64,000 nt of DNA from Orientallactaga sibirica (GCA_036365145.1 JAEOAD010000029.1:23833501-23897500), one strand, 5' to 3'; numbered from the stretch's first letter, positions 43,487-54,273 are shown. Notes: a model not told the origin generated them from the sequence alone. Numbers and translations: made by a program.

Positions 43487-43741
43487 AGGTTACATTATTT
43501 TCAATTATCATATAATAATAACATGTATTTATAAGGTAACATGTGATATTTCTATACATGTTTATGAAGTGTAATTATATAGTCAGCATAATTAACATAG
43601 TAACATATCATCTCAAACATATATTTGAGTTGGAAAGACTGCAATTCCTCACTTCTACCTATTTTAAAATGATAATGGAATATTATAAATTATTATCAGT
43701 GAACTGTGCTGAAAACATTTGAAATTATTCCTCTTAATTGT

Positions 43742-43959
43742 GCTTTTTTTGAGAGAGAGAGAAAGAGAGAATTTGTACATCACAGCCTCAACCACTGTAA
43801 TTTAACTCCAGATGCCTGTGCCACCTAGTGTGCATGTGAAACCTTGCACTTGCATTGCCTTTGTACATCTGGCTTATGTGGTATCTGGAGAGATATTAAA
43901 CATGGGTCCTTAGGCTTCGCAGGCAAGGGCCTTAACTGCTAAGACATCTCCCCAGCCCC
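43742..43959 (-). mobile_element. B2-superfamily SINE (type C)
   Basis: Minus-strand copy with GTGCCACCTAGTGTGCATGT, CCTTTGTACATCTGGCTTAT, GTATCTGGAGAGATATTAAA and CTAAGACATCTCCCCAGCCC. Inserted in the antisense old L1. Confidence 0.82.
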
Positions 43960-44450
43960 ATTAACTGTTCATTTTTATCCACCATCAGCAATCTCTTGTC
44001 TCCTATACACCTCACCCTTTCTAGGTTCAGTAATCATTATTCTATACTTCAGTTTTATGAAATTAATGAATTTTGCTTCAATATGTTAGTGGGAAAATTG
44101 GACATTTATGTCTCTCTTCTAATTATTCTGTTACATAATGTTTTCCTGGTACTATCATGTAACTTCAAATGATATAACTTGAGTTTTTATAGTGGAATAA
44201 TATTCAATCATGTGTATAAGCCAGTTTCTTTATCTATTCATCAATTCATGGGAACCTAGGATTATTCAATATTTTGGCTACTATTAATGTTTCTGCAATA
44301 AGTATGGGGATCAGATACTTCAACATATTGTTCTTCATTTATTGGGATATATGCCCAATAGCACAGTCTCTGAATCACACAGTGGTTCTATCTTTACCTT
44401 TGTAAGAAATATATAGACTGCTTTCCCTAATGGTTCGCTTACTTTAAAAA

Positions 44451-44940
44451 TGGCATGAAACTTTGAAACTGTCAGAAAAATACTTCAGGGAGACACTGCA
44501 CTATATAGTGATAATGTTTGTTGAAACTGGACTCCAGCAACTCAGGAAATAATGACAAGCTCTGACAAATGAGATTTCATAAAATGAAAGAGTTTCTGCA
44601 CAGAAAAGGAGATAAATAACAGAACATACAGAACTTAACTTTCCTTGCCAGCTGTTTATCCAGAAAAGAATTTACACAAGTAACTATTTTAAAAAATCGT
44701 CAGAGTTAGACAGCAAAGCTGGGTGTGGCCATGTGTGCATGCAATCCTAATACTTGGAAGGCTGAAACAAGAGAATGGCTGCAAATTCCAGGGTAGCCTA
44801 GACTAAATAAAATTGTCTAGGATAATCTGGGCTACACAGTGATGTCCAGGCCAGCCTGGGCTACTACATATATATCCAAAGAGAAAACAGTTCAATCAAG
44901 AAATGAACAAATGAAGACAATTTTCAAAAGATGTAAAAGT
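44451..44940 (+). mobile_element. Inverted 5' segment of the same old L1 (ORF2)
   Basis: CAAATGAGATTTCATAAAAT, GAAAGAGTTTCTGCACAGAA, AACTTTCCTTGCCAGCTG and AATCAAGAAATGAACAAATG with TTTTCAAAAGATGTAAAA match sense ORF2 just upstream of the C-terminal tail present in the antisense part. A B1 interrupts it at 44,718-44,880. Confidence 0.65.
44718..44880 (+). mobile_element. Diverged B1-like SINE
   Basis: GCTGGGTGTGGCCATGTGTG, CAATCCTAATACTTGGAAGG, AATTCCAGGGTAGCCTAGAC and AGGCCAGCCTGGGCTACTAC are in B1 order with an apparent internal duplication of the 'gcctgggctac' segment, as in old dimer-like 7SL elements. Confidence 0.6.
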
Positions 44941-44944
44941 GTCT

Positions 44945-46055
44945 GCAAGATGGTGGAGGACAAAGCAGGGATAGTTATATGTCAGCCACAATAGAAAAGT
45001 GTAGTTTCAATAGTGAGGGAAGAAAGCTTAAAAAGTGCAATAGAATGAAAATCTACAGTCTATTACAAGGCTCAGCCCCACTTGTGGAGTGCTCTGCTCC
45101 TGGTGCAGTGAGTGCAGTTTCAGAGAGTTGGAAACACAGTTTAAGACACAGATGAGGCAAAGGCAGAAACCGTCTAAAAATCTTCCCTACACAAGGAGGA
45201 GCAGAGACCAAAGTGGAAGAGTGGAGAATTCTATGCAGTGGAAATCTAGTCTGACTGGACTCAGACATGTGAGCTCTCTTTTAAGAAAGAAGAGCAGAGG
45301 CATGATCTTAATGGTTTGGATCACTTCTGTGAAAAGCCTGCTGATATTCCAACAATACTTAGAGTAGAAGGACATGAGGCATTAGAGTACCAAGTCTGGC
45401 CTTCAAACTACACCTTCTGCTTGTGGGCCAAGCTAAAGAGGTCATACTGCAAGTGTAATGACACAAAGTTTTTTTTTTTTTTTTCCTTAAAGGGAAGTCC
45501 CCCCCAAAAAGAGTCAAGAAGTGAAAGCCAGATGGCACAGAGATAGGCTATGAACCAGAGCAAACACAAGTGATCCCAGAGACAGAAAGACTCTGCACTT
45601 TCCAACATAGAGACCACATACATACATATGGTTAAATGTGTCCACATGAATGACTGCATATACACAGGCACGGATGCCTATCTAGTTCTTTCTTTCCCTT
45701 TTGTTCCTTAACTAAGTAACTAATTTCAATTTTGTGGATCCTTTTGTCTCTGTCTCCATTTTTTTTTTTATAAATGCCTTCCCAAATATCACAAATTAGC
45801 CCAAGCTGGGGTAGTTTGGAGTTACATCATTGCATTCTTCTACTTTATATTTTCAGTTTACTGTTATCATGTCTATCTTATTTCCTCCCTTTATCTTTAT
45901 CGTCCCCTTTGTGTTTAATTTTAACTCTCCTATTTTTTTTTGTTGTTGTTGTCACATGAGTATCAATCCTTGGCCTACCACTGCATATTTTTGTATTATT
46001 GCTGAGTTACCAATACCTTACTACACACGGTACTATTCTCGTTCCATTATTCCTT
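44945..46055. other. Unassigned DNA
   Basis: No named repeat. Overlapping ORFs of 92 and 71 codons at 45,053-45,367 on opposite strands have no recognisable domain. A T16 run near 45,469-45,484, a T run near 45,760, and a T/(GTT)n tract at 45,934-45,952 may mark tails of unrecognised minus-strand retroposons. Confidence 0.4.
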
Positions 46056-46072
46056 AAAAGTTATTGGACTGA

Positions 46073-46347
46073 GGGCTGGAGAGATGGCTTAGTGGTTAAG
46101 GCACCTGCCTCCTAAGCCTAAGAATGCTGGTTCCAATCTCCAGCGGTTCCAATCTCCAGGTCCCACATTTAGCCAGATGCAAAGTGACTCAAGGGCTCAA
46201 TGCTGCACTTGACCACAAGGGGGCGCACAGATCTGGGTTTCGTTCTCAGCAGCTGAGACACTGATGGCTCGCCCATCTCTGTCTTCCTCTCTCTCTCTGT
46301 CTCTCTCTAAAAAAAAAAAAAAATTAAAAATTAAAAAAAATTGTTTT
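46073..46347 (+). mobile_element. B2-superfamily SINE (type A, with internal duplication)
   Basis: GGGCTGGAGAGATGGCTTAG head, doubled GGTTCCAATCTCCAG (46,129-46,160), CACTTGACCACAAGGGGGCG, CT block and long A-rich tail. Duplication AAAGTTATTGGACTGA (46,057-46,072) and AAAGTTATTGGAGTGA (46,348-46,363). It sits just upstream of the ERV LTR. Confidence 0.93.
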
Positions 46348-46377
46348 AAAGTTATTGGAGTGAAAGGAGTAATCATC

Positions 46378-47026
46378 TGTTGGGCATTGGTAGACATGGG
46401 CTGGGACTGTGAGGAAGCTGGCCAGGGCTGTTGGACATGGCCAAGGAACTTGGGCTGTAGGGATTGCAGCCTGCCTTATCATCACAAACCCACTCTGGTG
46501 ATGGAGTTGGCCCTCCCTTTTCACATCTTTGCCCAGAGGAAGCAGAACTGGCAGGCCTTTTCCCCTATCCAAAAGCACCTGAGCATTCCATAGTCAGGGT
46601 TTGCCCTCCACACCACAGTTCCCGACCTTGTGGCCAGCTGCCCAAGAGACCCTTATATAGTAATGAACAGTCTCCCTGAAGCTGTAGCCATCCAATATGT
46701 GGCTGAAGTCATGTAGCTTTTCCTGCCACTTCTGTTACCTCCCTTGAAGCTTCTCCCTCACAACTTCTGACTTCCAACACCAGCCAATTAAATAGCAACC
46801 CGTAAACCTATGTATCCAGTCACCTTATGATCCATATGTGCCTTCTCACCCTTTCTCAAGAGTTTATAAACCCACTCCCCTTTTGAATAAACAATATCCA
46901 TCAGATGGTCTCCTGGGTGGTTCATTGCCTGCTGCACTCACCCTCTCCAAGACCATGCTGTCCCCAATTCCTCCTGCTCCTGGGATGTTGGTGGCCAATG
47001 ATCCCCAGGAATAGCAAGGACCCACA
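46378..47026 (+). mobile_element. ERV 5' LTR
   Basis: Starts TGTTGGGCATTGGTAG and ends GGACCCACA, about 649 bp. AGAGTTTATAAACCCACTCC (about 46,859) is a TATA-like element and TTTGAATAAACAATATCC (about 46,881) holds the AATAAA signal. It matches the solo LTR at 56,647-57,315 in start, end and the CCTTATATA/CCTTATATG segment. Confidence 0.8.
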
Positions 47027-47028
47027 GC

Positions 47029-47046
47029 TGGCACCAACTATAGGGT
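47029..47046 (+). promoter_or_regulatory. Degenerate ERV primer-binding site
   Basis: TGGCACCAACTATAGGG two bases after the LTR end resembles the lysine-tRNA type site TGGCGCCCAACGTGGGG with several changes. A lysine tRNA primer would agree with class II; the match is too worn to be certain. Confidence 0.5.
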
Positions 47047-47617
47047 TATCTAGACATGTAGTTAATAGGTGAGTGCCTCCTTGAGGGATATACTCCCCTT
47101 GGGATTAACGGCCCCCTGAGGTCACCTTCCCATCAAGGGCTGGCAAGTTTTGGTTTCTCCTTCCTCAATTAGAGGAAGACAGGCCCCTCGCTCCATCAGA
47201 AAGAGGCAGGTTTCTCCTTTCTCCATCAGAGAGAGCCAGGTCTCTCTTTCCTCCATCAGAAGGAAGCTACTCTCTTCTTTTCCTTCTTGACTTTTGGTTT
47301 GTGTCATCACAGGGGATTGATCAAGGTGAAAGGGCATCTGACATCTTTTGACCAAGGCTACACTCTGGTATTGACTGAAGGCCCCTAGCCCACTGTTTGG
47401 ACCCTGACAGCCTGCTCAGGGGTTGGCAACAATGTCCTATCTCTCTTCATGAGCAACAAACTGGTAACACATCCACCAGTAAAAGCCTCTAGGGCAGTAG
47501 CTGGTCTCTTTAACTTGCAGACAGGATTGTGTCTGGAACTTTGCAGAATCCCTCACAGTTCTACAGTGCCTCAAGAACATTTCCCTTTGGTCTCAGCATT
47601 TCTGGTCTTTCTCTATC

Positions 47618-49248
47618 ATGGGAAACACTACCTCCTGTCAAAAGGAATCCCAAATTAGGGGATTGAGGGCACATTTAAAGTTAGGTGCATAAAACTCTCT
47701 CAGAAAGAGGCCAATTCATTTTGGGAAGAAGTCCTTCAAATAGCCCCTTCTATGGTTTCTGGGGACCTCTGTGACTCAGACACATGGACCTGTATCTAGT
47801 CCATATCTAGCCAGAAGATGGGAAATCCAAGATGGACCCTCCTCCCTCTCTTTTCTTCCCGTTATTGCAACCACTAGACAATGCACCAGATTCTCCAAAA
47901 ATACTTTCACACCCAGGTCAGACAATGACTCTAATGAGGACAGTGCTGAGGACCACCCAGTGGCAGATCTCAGTTCCTTGGAGAAAACAAAAGATCTCAG
48001 CTCCTTAGAGAAAGCAAAAGAATTCAGCTCCTTAGCAAAAGAAAAAAAATAATAAATTGAAAAAAATGTCACCCCAGACATCACAGCCACCCCCCTCTAT
48101 CCACCACTACTACCATATCCACCCACTGATCCTAGCTGCCCACCTGAACATGTCCTACTGGAACAGAAAACACCTAACATAATGAATTCCCCTAATTGGA
48201 GCTTTCCCAAGAGAAGCCCCATCCAACAGCTCTGTGAAACTAGAGATAACAACAGGGCTGCTTACAATCAAGAAGTCATAGCCCTTCCTGTTAATCTTCA
48301 ACCAACTCAAGCTCAGCCCTTAGACTGGAATACATATTAGGCCAATAACCTTAAGGAATTCAGGCTAGTGGTCAGGAAGGATGGGATCCTCACACCTTGG
48401 ACTAAATCCCTGCTTCAGACCCTACAGGACTTTCTTAATACCCCCCCCCCAAGACTGATGAGATATTTGTTGCTCATCATGTGTAGCCCCTTATTTCTCC
48501 AATGGGAATCTCTCTACAGAGAAGGATGCCTCCAACAGATAAAAAGAAACCCAAATCAACAAAATGTCCCCTGGAGATTTGATGAAATGTTTGGACAAGG
48601 TGATTTCTCCACTGGGGTTGAACAAGCCCAACAACCCCCAGGGTTCCATGACCAGGTCTGCCTTTGAGCCCTCCAGGCTGGGGATAGACCACCACCAACC
48701 CTCCAATTCCCAAGACAATACCTCCTCCCTCCTGTTTCTTTGCCAAAAAACAGAAGAAACACCTTCTGATTTCATTTTAAAAACAAGGACCAATTTAGAA
48801 AGAAAAATCCCTGACCCTACGGCAAGAGACCTCCTCATCAAAATTTGTATGAGAGGGAATGACCTCTGCATGCAGGGCAGCCTGTCAAGGGCTCAAAGAT
48901 GAACAATATGATTAGTGGTTAGTTGCCACCCAGGACATTGGGAATGCTTCACACAAGGCTGCCTTTTTAGTCCACACCTTCAGAGAAGTCCTAAAAGCTA
49001 AAGGAAAATGTTTCAATTGTGGGGAGGATGGACATTGGAAAGGAGAATGTCCCAGAAGCGCCCCACCGAATTCCAGAGGCCCCCTACTGAAAATAGTCTG
49101 CCCTAGATGCTGCAGAGGATTTCACTGGAAAAGGGATTGTCATTCTACTCTTGATATAAATGGCAAACCCCTGGAGCCTTTAAACTTCAAAAGGGGCAGC
49201 CCTCAGCCCTGTCAACAAGAGGGAAGACCCATAAAGTACAATGGGTAA
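47618..49248 (+). pseudogene. gag: ERV gag pseudogene
   Basis: Possible start ATG at 47,618 gives MGNTTS, a myristoylation-type N-terminus, soon followed by stops and a frame change. A matrix-like part is followed by a short repeated SSLEK motif (about 47,970-48,050) and a proline-rich stretch near 48,090-48,150. The capsid-like region contains LDWNTY (48,320), PWTKSLLQTLQDF and FLQWESLYREGC. Nucleocapsid has two CCHC knuckles. Stops near 48,052, 48,338 and 48,665 plus frame changes break it. Confidence 0.78.
49009..49140 (+). other. Two CCHC zinc knuckles of ERV nucleocapsid
   Basis: First knuckle 49,009-49,050: CFNCGEDGHWKGEC. Second 49,099-49,140: CPRCCRGFHWKRDC. Both keep C-X2-C-X4-H-X4-C spacing intact. 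Gammaretroviruses usually have one knuckle; betaretroviruses have two, and the CPRC-x-GFHW form with a following LDINGKPLEPL is typical of the latter. Confidence 0.88.
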
Positions 49249-49249
49249 C

Positions 49250-49685
49250 AAGTATCCAGGAAGGGGCCCACCCAAGATTAGTCCTAGAGATAGGAGGAAA
49301 ATTTTTGAAATGTTTAAATTACCCTGGAACAGATAAAACTATTCTGAAACAATCTGAGGTTCCTCAACAAAGGGAGTAGATGTTGGGACCCCAACTAATA
49401 GGATAGGAGGTCCTTCACAAGCATATGTTACCAAAGAGGCTTACAAATGGAAGGACCCAGATGGCTCTATGGGCCTTATTAGACCCCTAGTGGCCACTGT
49501 GACAACTAACCTACTAGGAAGAGATAGTCTTGAAGCCCTAGATGTAGTTATTGCCAGCAACACTGAAGGAGAATGCATTGAAATAGAGGATTATGAGAGG
49601 TATCTCTGCCAGCGTCACCCCCAATCCTAAAGGCCACTGTTAAATATAAGCCAGTCTGGGTTGAACAGTGTCCTCTACCAAGTTA
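49250..49685 (+). pseudogene. pro: ERV protease tail and reverse transcriptase stub
   Basis: GSMGLIRPLVATVTTNLLGR then DSLEAL (about 49,467-49,540) is the C-terminal part of a retroviral aspartic protease with its conserved GRD. The catalytic DTGA segment is not recognisable: a deletion or decay lies near 49,300-49,380. YKPVWVEQCPLP (about 49,645-49,680) is the N-terminal start of reverse transcriptase, after which homology ends. Confidence 0.7.
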
Positions 49686-49699
49686 CTAATTCCATAATA

Positions 49700-50105
49700 A
49701 CGAATTCCAGTGATACTAAGTTCAGTGATATCAACAAATAATTGAAAAGCATATTTATAAGAACATCTAATAAAAACAAAAATACATGAATAAATGCCCA
49801 AGTAAGTTCAAAGAGAATATAAGCAGATATTTCAATAAAATATGGAAATCAATTTAGAAAATGAAAAGGGAAAGCAGTAAAGTGTAGAAATTTTGGAAAT
49901 AAAGATGATATGTCAAATAAACTCAGTGGATATCTTCATCAGTAAAATGTACATGTGAAAAATAGTATATCAGTGCTTGAAAACAAGGTAGGTTAAATAG
50001 AACATTCAGACAAAAAAATAAAGACAAAATGTAAGAAAGTATTAATAGAAAATATAAATAAATCATTGTATAAATATATTAAGACTAGATCTAGAATGAT
50101 ATGTG
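49700..50105 (+). mobile_element. Old L1 ORF1 fragment
   Basis: GATGATATGTCAAATAAACT, CAGTGGATATCTTCATCAGT, AAATGTACATGTGAAAAATA and ATATCAGTGCTTGAAAACAA resemble the coiled-coil-encoding part of L1 ORF1. It could be the sequence into which the ERV inserted or to which it was joined by deletion. Confidence 0.5.
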
Positions 50106-50540
50106 AGGTAATTCTACAACCTGAAGAGAAAGACAGATGCATCTAAGACACAAGAGGTAATGATAATGATTCCTCTTACCATTGTCAAGCTCCCACTAAT
50201 TTCTCTCAAAATTAATAATGGTTGGAGAACCTGCTTCTCTTTTTCAGATGGGAGCTGGGCCTGAGGAGATAAATGACCCAGTACACTCCACTCCGACCCC
50301 AGCTGAAAACACAGAGGAATTGGGAAAAGGAGCAAAAGTGCTGATTTCTTAGTGAATCTTAGTGAATATCAGCACAGGGGTGAAGGAGATAGACACTAAA
50401 GACACACAATACCTATCAAAACAGAGATCCAGAGGCTCCTAAGTGCCCATCACTGAAGTAGACTTAAATGCTCCCAGCATGGCTCAGGGAATTTTGTGAA
50501 AGAGGGGGCAGAAAGATTGTTAGAGCCACCAGTTTGGTAA
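50106..50540 (+). mobile_element. L1 3' UTR fragment
   Basis: TGTCAAGCTCCCACTAATTT, TGGGAGCTGGGCCTGAGGAG, AAACAGAGATCCAGAGGCTC, CAGCATGGCTCAGGGAATTT and AAGATTGTTAGAGCCACCAG. The terminal portion and A tail are missing. Confidence 0.7.
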
Positions 50541-50839
50541 AAGATGGATCATTCTCAGGAATAGGATTATTATGGTATTTAAATAGGCAGAAATCATACA
50601 TGACTGAGATGACAGATTTGTAACTTGAGAGATAAGAAAGTGAGTCATAAAATTATATAATATTGAGAAAATATTTTCATTTTAAATTTGTGTGTATTAT
50701 GTGTGTCCATGTTTGTAGGATTGTAACCTTACATGTATGTACAGTAATTCAGAGGCCAAGGGACAAATACAGGTATATTTCCTCAGCAATGCTGTCCATC
50801 CTTCTCTTGATAGGGTCTCTTTTTTTTTTCTAGAGCTAG

Positions 50840-51007
50840 AATGATTGGACAGCAAACTTCAGTTAGCCTCTTCCCTATACCTACCAGTATTGGGATTATA
50901 GAATTATACCACCACAAGAGACATTTTAATATTTGTTTTGGGGATCAAACTCAGGTCCTCATGTTTGAAAGGCATGCACTTTACCAACTGATCTGTCTCC
51001 CCAGACT
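50840..51007 (-). mobile_element. B4-like (B1 + ID) SINE
   Basis: GCTAGAATGATTGGACAGCA, AGTATTGGGATTATAGAATT, then GGGGATCAAACTCAGGTCCT and TTTACCAACTGATCTGTCTC, CCCAGAC: a 7SL-like part joined to an ID head complement. Part of the 124-codon ORF 50,841-51,215 reads through it. Confidence 0.6.
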
Positions 51008-51009
51008 TC

Positions 51010-52360
51010 AATCAATCATTTTTAACTGCAGTAGGCTTGATGATTACAACACAAACACATTTAAGCCTAGCTCTTGTCTATTTAATGAATGCTGTATTAA
51101 TAGCATAAAGGTTGTGTGCAGAATGATATGTCTGAAATTTGGTTTAAAATATGTCTATAACAATTCCACATTGCTAAAATGTAGTGATCTGGCTAAATTA
51201 GAGACAGGAATGTAAAAGAAGATGAGTTCTGAGGACTGATTTAAGAGATCTGGCTTTGTACTGTGTGGTACTCATTCCAGCGTTTAAAGAATGAAAGGAA
51301 TGAGATCTTCAGTTATATCTGAACACAAAATTCACAAGTGTTGAAAAATTTTACCTAAATCTTTATGCTTAATTGGATCCTTATTCCAGTCATGTGTATG
51401 CAACACTGTTGAGTTAACTACACATTTATTTCAAAAGTTTACTTATATTCTTTCTTAGAAAGTTTCTGTCTTAGTTCTAGGTGCCACTTAAGTTTACTTC
51501 CTATCTGTAAGTATCCGTAAACCTCCAGGGTTGAGTACACTTCAATGTACTTTGTACAACCAAGAATTATTCAGACAAACATTTAAATAATAAAAGAATT
51601 TTCTTTGTCATTGAAAATTTTATTATTTCTACCCAGAATGTATCTGTTATATGCCTGTTTCTCTAAATTTCTGAGTCCTAATCTCAGATACAACACTCAC
51701 AATTATAAATACAGTTATAAAAATGAGACATGGTGATACTGAAAGAGGGATTTGGGGTATTCTGGAGATCAATTGAGCCTTTCTTGGCTCTTGGGAGGCA
51801 ATAGTTCAAGAGCTAGGGTGGCCATCAGTCATGGTCATGCAAATCTTCAACTGAGTCAGTGGCTCTGGGTTCTTGTCTTAGGAATTCAAAGAATGACATT
51901 CTAAGACCATAGAAGCTAAAGTTTAGAAAGATTTCATTGTAGAGATTTTAGATATAATTAAAGAAATGTGGAGGTTTTGGCCAAAAGGGGGGAAGACAGG
52001 GGTTGTAGAAAAGGCAAAGTCCCACCTGCAGATCCTGATTGGGGTCTGTTTATGAGATTGAATGGAGGCTGAACTATCCTATGACAGCAAGTTTCTAGGT
52101 ATGAGGTAGAGTTTCTGGGAGTAAGAGCAATTTTTCTATGAATCTTAATACTCCAGGAAAGGAATTGTCATTTTAGCTCTTCTAGGAAAAGGGTGTCCTT
52201 TAGGGAAGAGGAGAGCTAAGGAGGGAACACCTTTAGGAAGAAAGCAATGAGTGAGAAAGTAAAGTATTTATGTTAAACGAAAAGTAAGAAATAGGATATG
52301 GGATGAAAGAGCCATTGATTAAACGAGCTAACTATTTTCCTTAATTATAAAATGTTTTAT
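51010..52360. other. Unique DNA
   Basis: No repeat or gene that I can name. The segment 51,720-52,290 is less AT-rich than its neighbours, with GTTTTGGCCAAAAGGGGGGA and CACCTGCAGATCCTGATTGG, but contains no ORF worth reporting. Confidence 0.4.
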
Positions 52361-52378
52361 ATGAAAATAGCTTACTTT

Positions 52379-52614
52379 GGGGCTGGAGAGATGGGTTAGT
52401 AGTTAAGGTTTTCCCCTGAAAAGCCAAAGTACCCAGGTTCAATTCACCAGGACCCACATAAGGTAGTGTGTGCACAAGATGGTGTATGCATCTGGAGTTT
52501 GTTTGTAGCAGCTGAAGGCCATGGTGTGCCCATTCTCACTTTCTCTTTATCTATATTTTCTTTCTCTGAAATCAAATAAATAAATAAATAAATAAATAAA
52601 AGAAAAAAATCAAA
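52379..52614 (+). mobile_element. B2-superfamily SINE (type B)
   Basis: GGGGCTGGAGAGATGGGTTA head, TTCAATTCACCAGGACCCAC, GGTGTATGCATCTGGAGTTT, CT-poor tail then (AAAT)n. Duplication GAAAATAGCTTACTTT (52,363-52,378) and GAAAATAACTTACTTT (52,615-52,630), one mismatch. Confidence 0.92.
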
Positions 52615-52988
52615 GAAAATAACTTACTTTCAAACAAGCTACCTGTTTTCTAATGTACATTGTAAAACTGAAATATTATTCTCGCATAATAAGGTTGGAA
52701 TCCCAGAGCAGATTTTCAATACTGCTTCTTTCCCACCAGGGGGCCTGATGCCAAAAGCTCTTTGCAAGGGGCTATGACCTCATTCCTTCAAGATCTAGAA
52801 TTGACCTAGCCACACATTCCTATCAACAATCATAATTTTCTTATGGGGATTTACGTTAACAATAGAGCTCATTTTGAAATAAAGAAACTGTGATATATTT
52901 AAAATGAACATCACAGAGAAATATTTAAAGAAATGCTCATGGATCCAAGTATGTGGCTTTCTTTCAAAAGAACATAGTGTTCTGATTT

Positions 52989-53145
52989 TTTTTTTTTTTT
53001 TTTTTTTCAAGGTAGGGTTTCACTCTAGCTCAGGCTGACCTGGAATTCACTATGTAGTCTCAGGGAGGCTTTGAACTCACAGTGATCCTCCTACCTCTGC
53101 CTCCCAAGTGCTGGGATTAAAGGCGTGTGCCACCATGCTCGGCCC
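52989..53145 (-). mobile_element. B1 SINE, full length
   Basis: The complement starts GGGCCGAGCATGGTGGCACA and runs through TTTAATCCCAGCACTTGGGA, GAATTCCAGGTCAGCCTGAG to an A19 tail. The perfect duplication GTGTTCTGATTT lies at 52,977-52,988 and 53,146-53,157. Low divergence: a young copy. Confidence 0.95.
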
Positions 53146-53164
53146 GTGTTCTGATTTCTTAAAA

Positions 53165-53368
53165 GAGTTTGCATCTTTTACTTATTTGTTTTATGAGAAA
53201 GAGAGAGAGAGAGAGAATTGGTATGCCAAGACCTTTAGCCACTGCAGTCTAACTCCAAACACATGTGCTACCTTTTGCATCTGGCTTACATGGGTTCTGG
53301 GGAGTCAAACCTGGATCCTTAGGATTTTTAGGCAAGCACCTTAACCAATAAATCATCTTTCCTGCCAT
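53165..53368 (-). mobile_element. B2-superfamily SINE (type B)
   Basis: Minus-strand copy with GAGAAAGAGAGAGAGAGAGA block, TTTTGCATCTGGCTTACATG, GAGTCAAACCTGGATCCTTA and CAATAAATCATCTTTCCTGC. Confidence 0.83.
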
Positions 53369-53689
53369 TTTAATTTACTGTTTTTCCAAAAATTTTCTCT
53401 ATTTTATGTTAGTTTTAACAGTAGCCCCACTTTCATTGCTTTTTATACTTTGGGACTTTTTGAATTTGGTTTGATGTACTCACAGTATGTAGATTTCATA
53501 CACAACGTCCTGGACAATTATCTTTGCTCTGCTAATTCTTCCAGCTCCTCTGGGACTCCAAACAGTGTGGGGACTAAAAAAAAAAAAAAAAAAAAAATTC
53601 CTAGTAGCTACAATAAACACCCTTCAATTGTGGATATTTTTTCTGAAATAGTTCCTTTTTTAATTATCAATTTTCTTTATTTCCTTCTT

Positions 53690-53908
53690 TCTTATTTCTT
53701 TCTGTCTTTTTTTGCAAGCAGAGAGACAGAGAGAGAGAAAGAGACAGAAGAAAGGATGAATGAATATGGCCATACCAGGGCTTCCAACCATAGAAAACAA
53801 ACTGCAGATGCATGTAGTACTCTGTGCATCTGGCTTTATGTGGGTACTGGGGAATCAAACTGAAGTGTTAGGCTTTGCAGGCAAGTGTATTAACAGCTGA
53901 GACATATC
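53690..53908 (-). mobile_element. B2-superfamily SINE (type B)
   Basis: Minus-strand copy with GCAGAGAGACAGAGAGAGAG, GGCCATACCAGGGCTTCCAA, GTGCATCTGGCTTTATGTGG and ACAGCTGAGACATATCTCTA. An A run at about 53,577-53,597 lies upstream, and a 137-codon ORF spans this noncoding region. Confidence 0.78.
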
Positions 53909-54042
53909 TCTACTATCTTGAAGTATTTTCCTATTGTTCTAATTGGACTGATTATGAATTGTCTTTAAATTTCTAGTTGTACTTTCAAGTCCTTGATAAT
54001 CCATTGATTATTTCTATAGTTATACAATTTACTGATAAAATT

Positions 54043-54199
54043 CGCTGGCATGATGGCACACATCTTTAATCCCAGCACTTGGGAGGCAGAGGTAGGAGGA
54101 TCACCGTGAGGTCGCGGCCACCCTGAGACAACATAATGAGTTCCAGGTGGCCTGAACTAGAGCGAGACCCAACATTGGAAAACCAGAAAAAAAAAAAAG
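54043..54199 (+). mobile_element. B1 SINE, full length
   Basis: TCGCTGGCATGATGGCACAC, TTTAATCCCAGCACTTGGGA, GGATCACCGTGAGGTCGCGG, ATGAGTTCCAGGTGGCCTGA and AGAGCGAGACCCAAC, then an A tail. Confidence 0.92.
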
Positions 54200-54227
54200 T
54201 AATTTTCTTTCCCCTAACCAAATACTG

Positions 54228-54230
<3 letters not shown>

Positions 54231-54271
<41 letters not shown>
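54231..54271. repeat. (GT)n microsatellite
   Basis: About twenty uninterrupted GT units just 3' of the B1. Confidence 0.95.

Positions 54272-54273
<2 letters not shown>

Larger units (their letters stand above)
43265..44450 (-). mobile_element. Old L1, 3' part, antisense (with B1 and SINE insertions)
   Basis: TTATCTATTCATCAATTCAT, ATTTTGGCTACTATTAATGT, TGCAATAAGTATGGGGATCA, GGGATATATGCCCAATAGCA and GACTGCTTTCCCTAATGGTT are the antisense of the L1 ORF2 C-terminus. ATATTTGAGTTGGAAAGACT and CTACCTATTTTAAAATGATA belong to the 3' UTR. The inner edge at about 44,450 meets L1 sequence in the opposite orientation. Confidence 0.7.
46378..49685 (+). mobile_element. Truncated class II (beta-like) endogenous retrovirus
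   Basis: Old germline provirus: 5' LTR, primer-binding site, leader, broken gag, a partial protease and the first residues of reverse transcriptase. The rest of pol, env and the 3' LTR are missing; L1 ORF1-like sequence follows. Class II assignment rests on two CCHC knuckles, a betaretrovirus-like second knuckle context and the six-base duplication of the related solo LTR at 56,647. Frameshifts and stops throughout make it noncoding. Confidence 0.8.

Noticed and set aside
45089..45367. 92-codon ORF as possible exon
   Set aside because: An overlapping antisense ORF of similar size, no clear splice sites or domain; left as unassigned sequence.
46378..49685. Intact, possibly active retrovirus
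   Set aside because: Multiple stops and frame changes in gag, a decayed protease active-site region, loss of nearly all pol, env and the 3' LTR.
50841..51215. 124-codon ORF
   Set aside because: It begins in a B4-like SINE and runs into unique sequence without motifs.
53450..53863. 137-codon ORF
   Set aside because: It crosses an A run and a minus-strand SINE; composition explains it.
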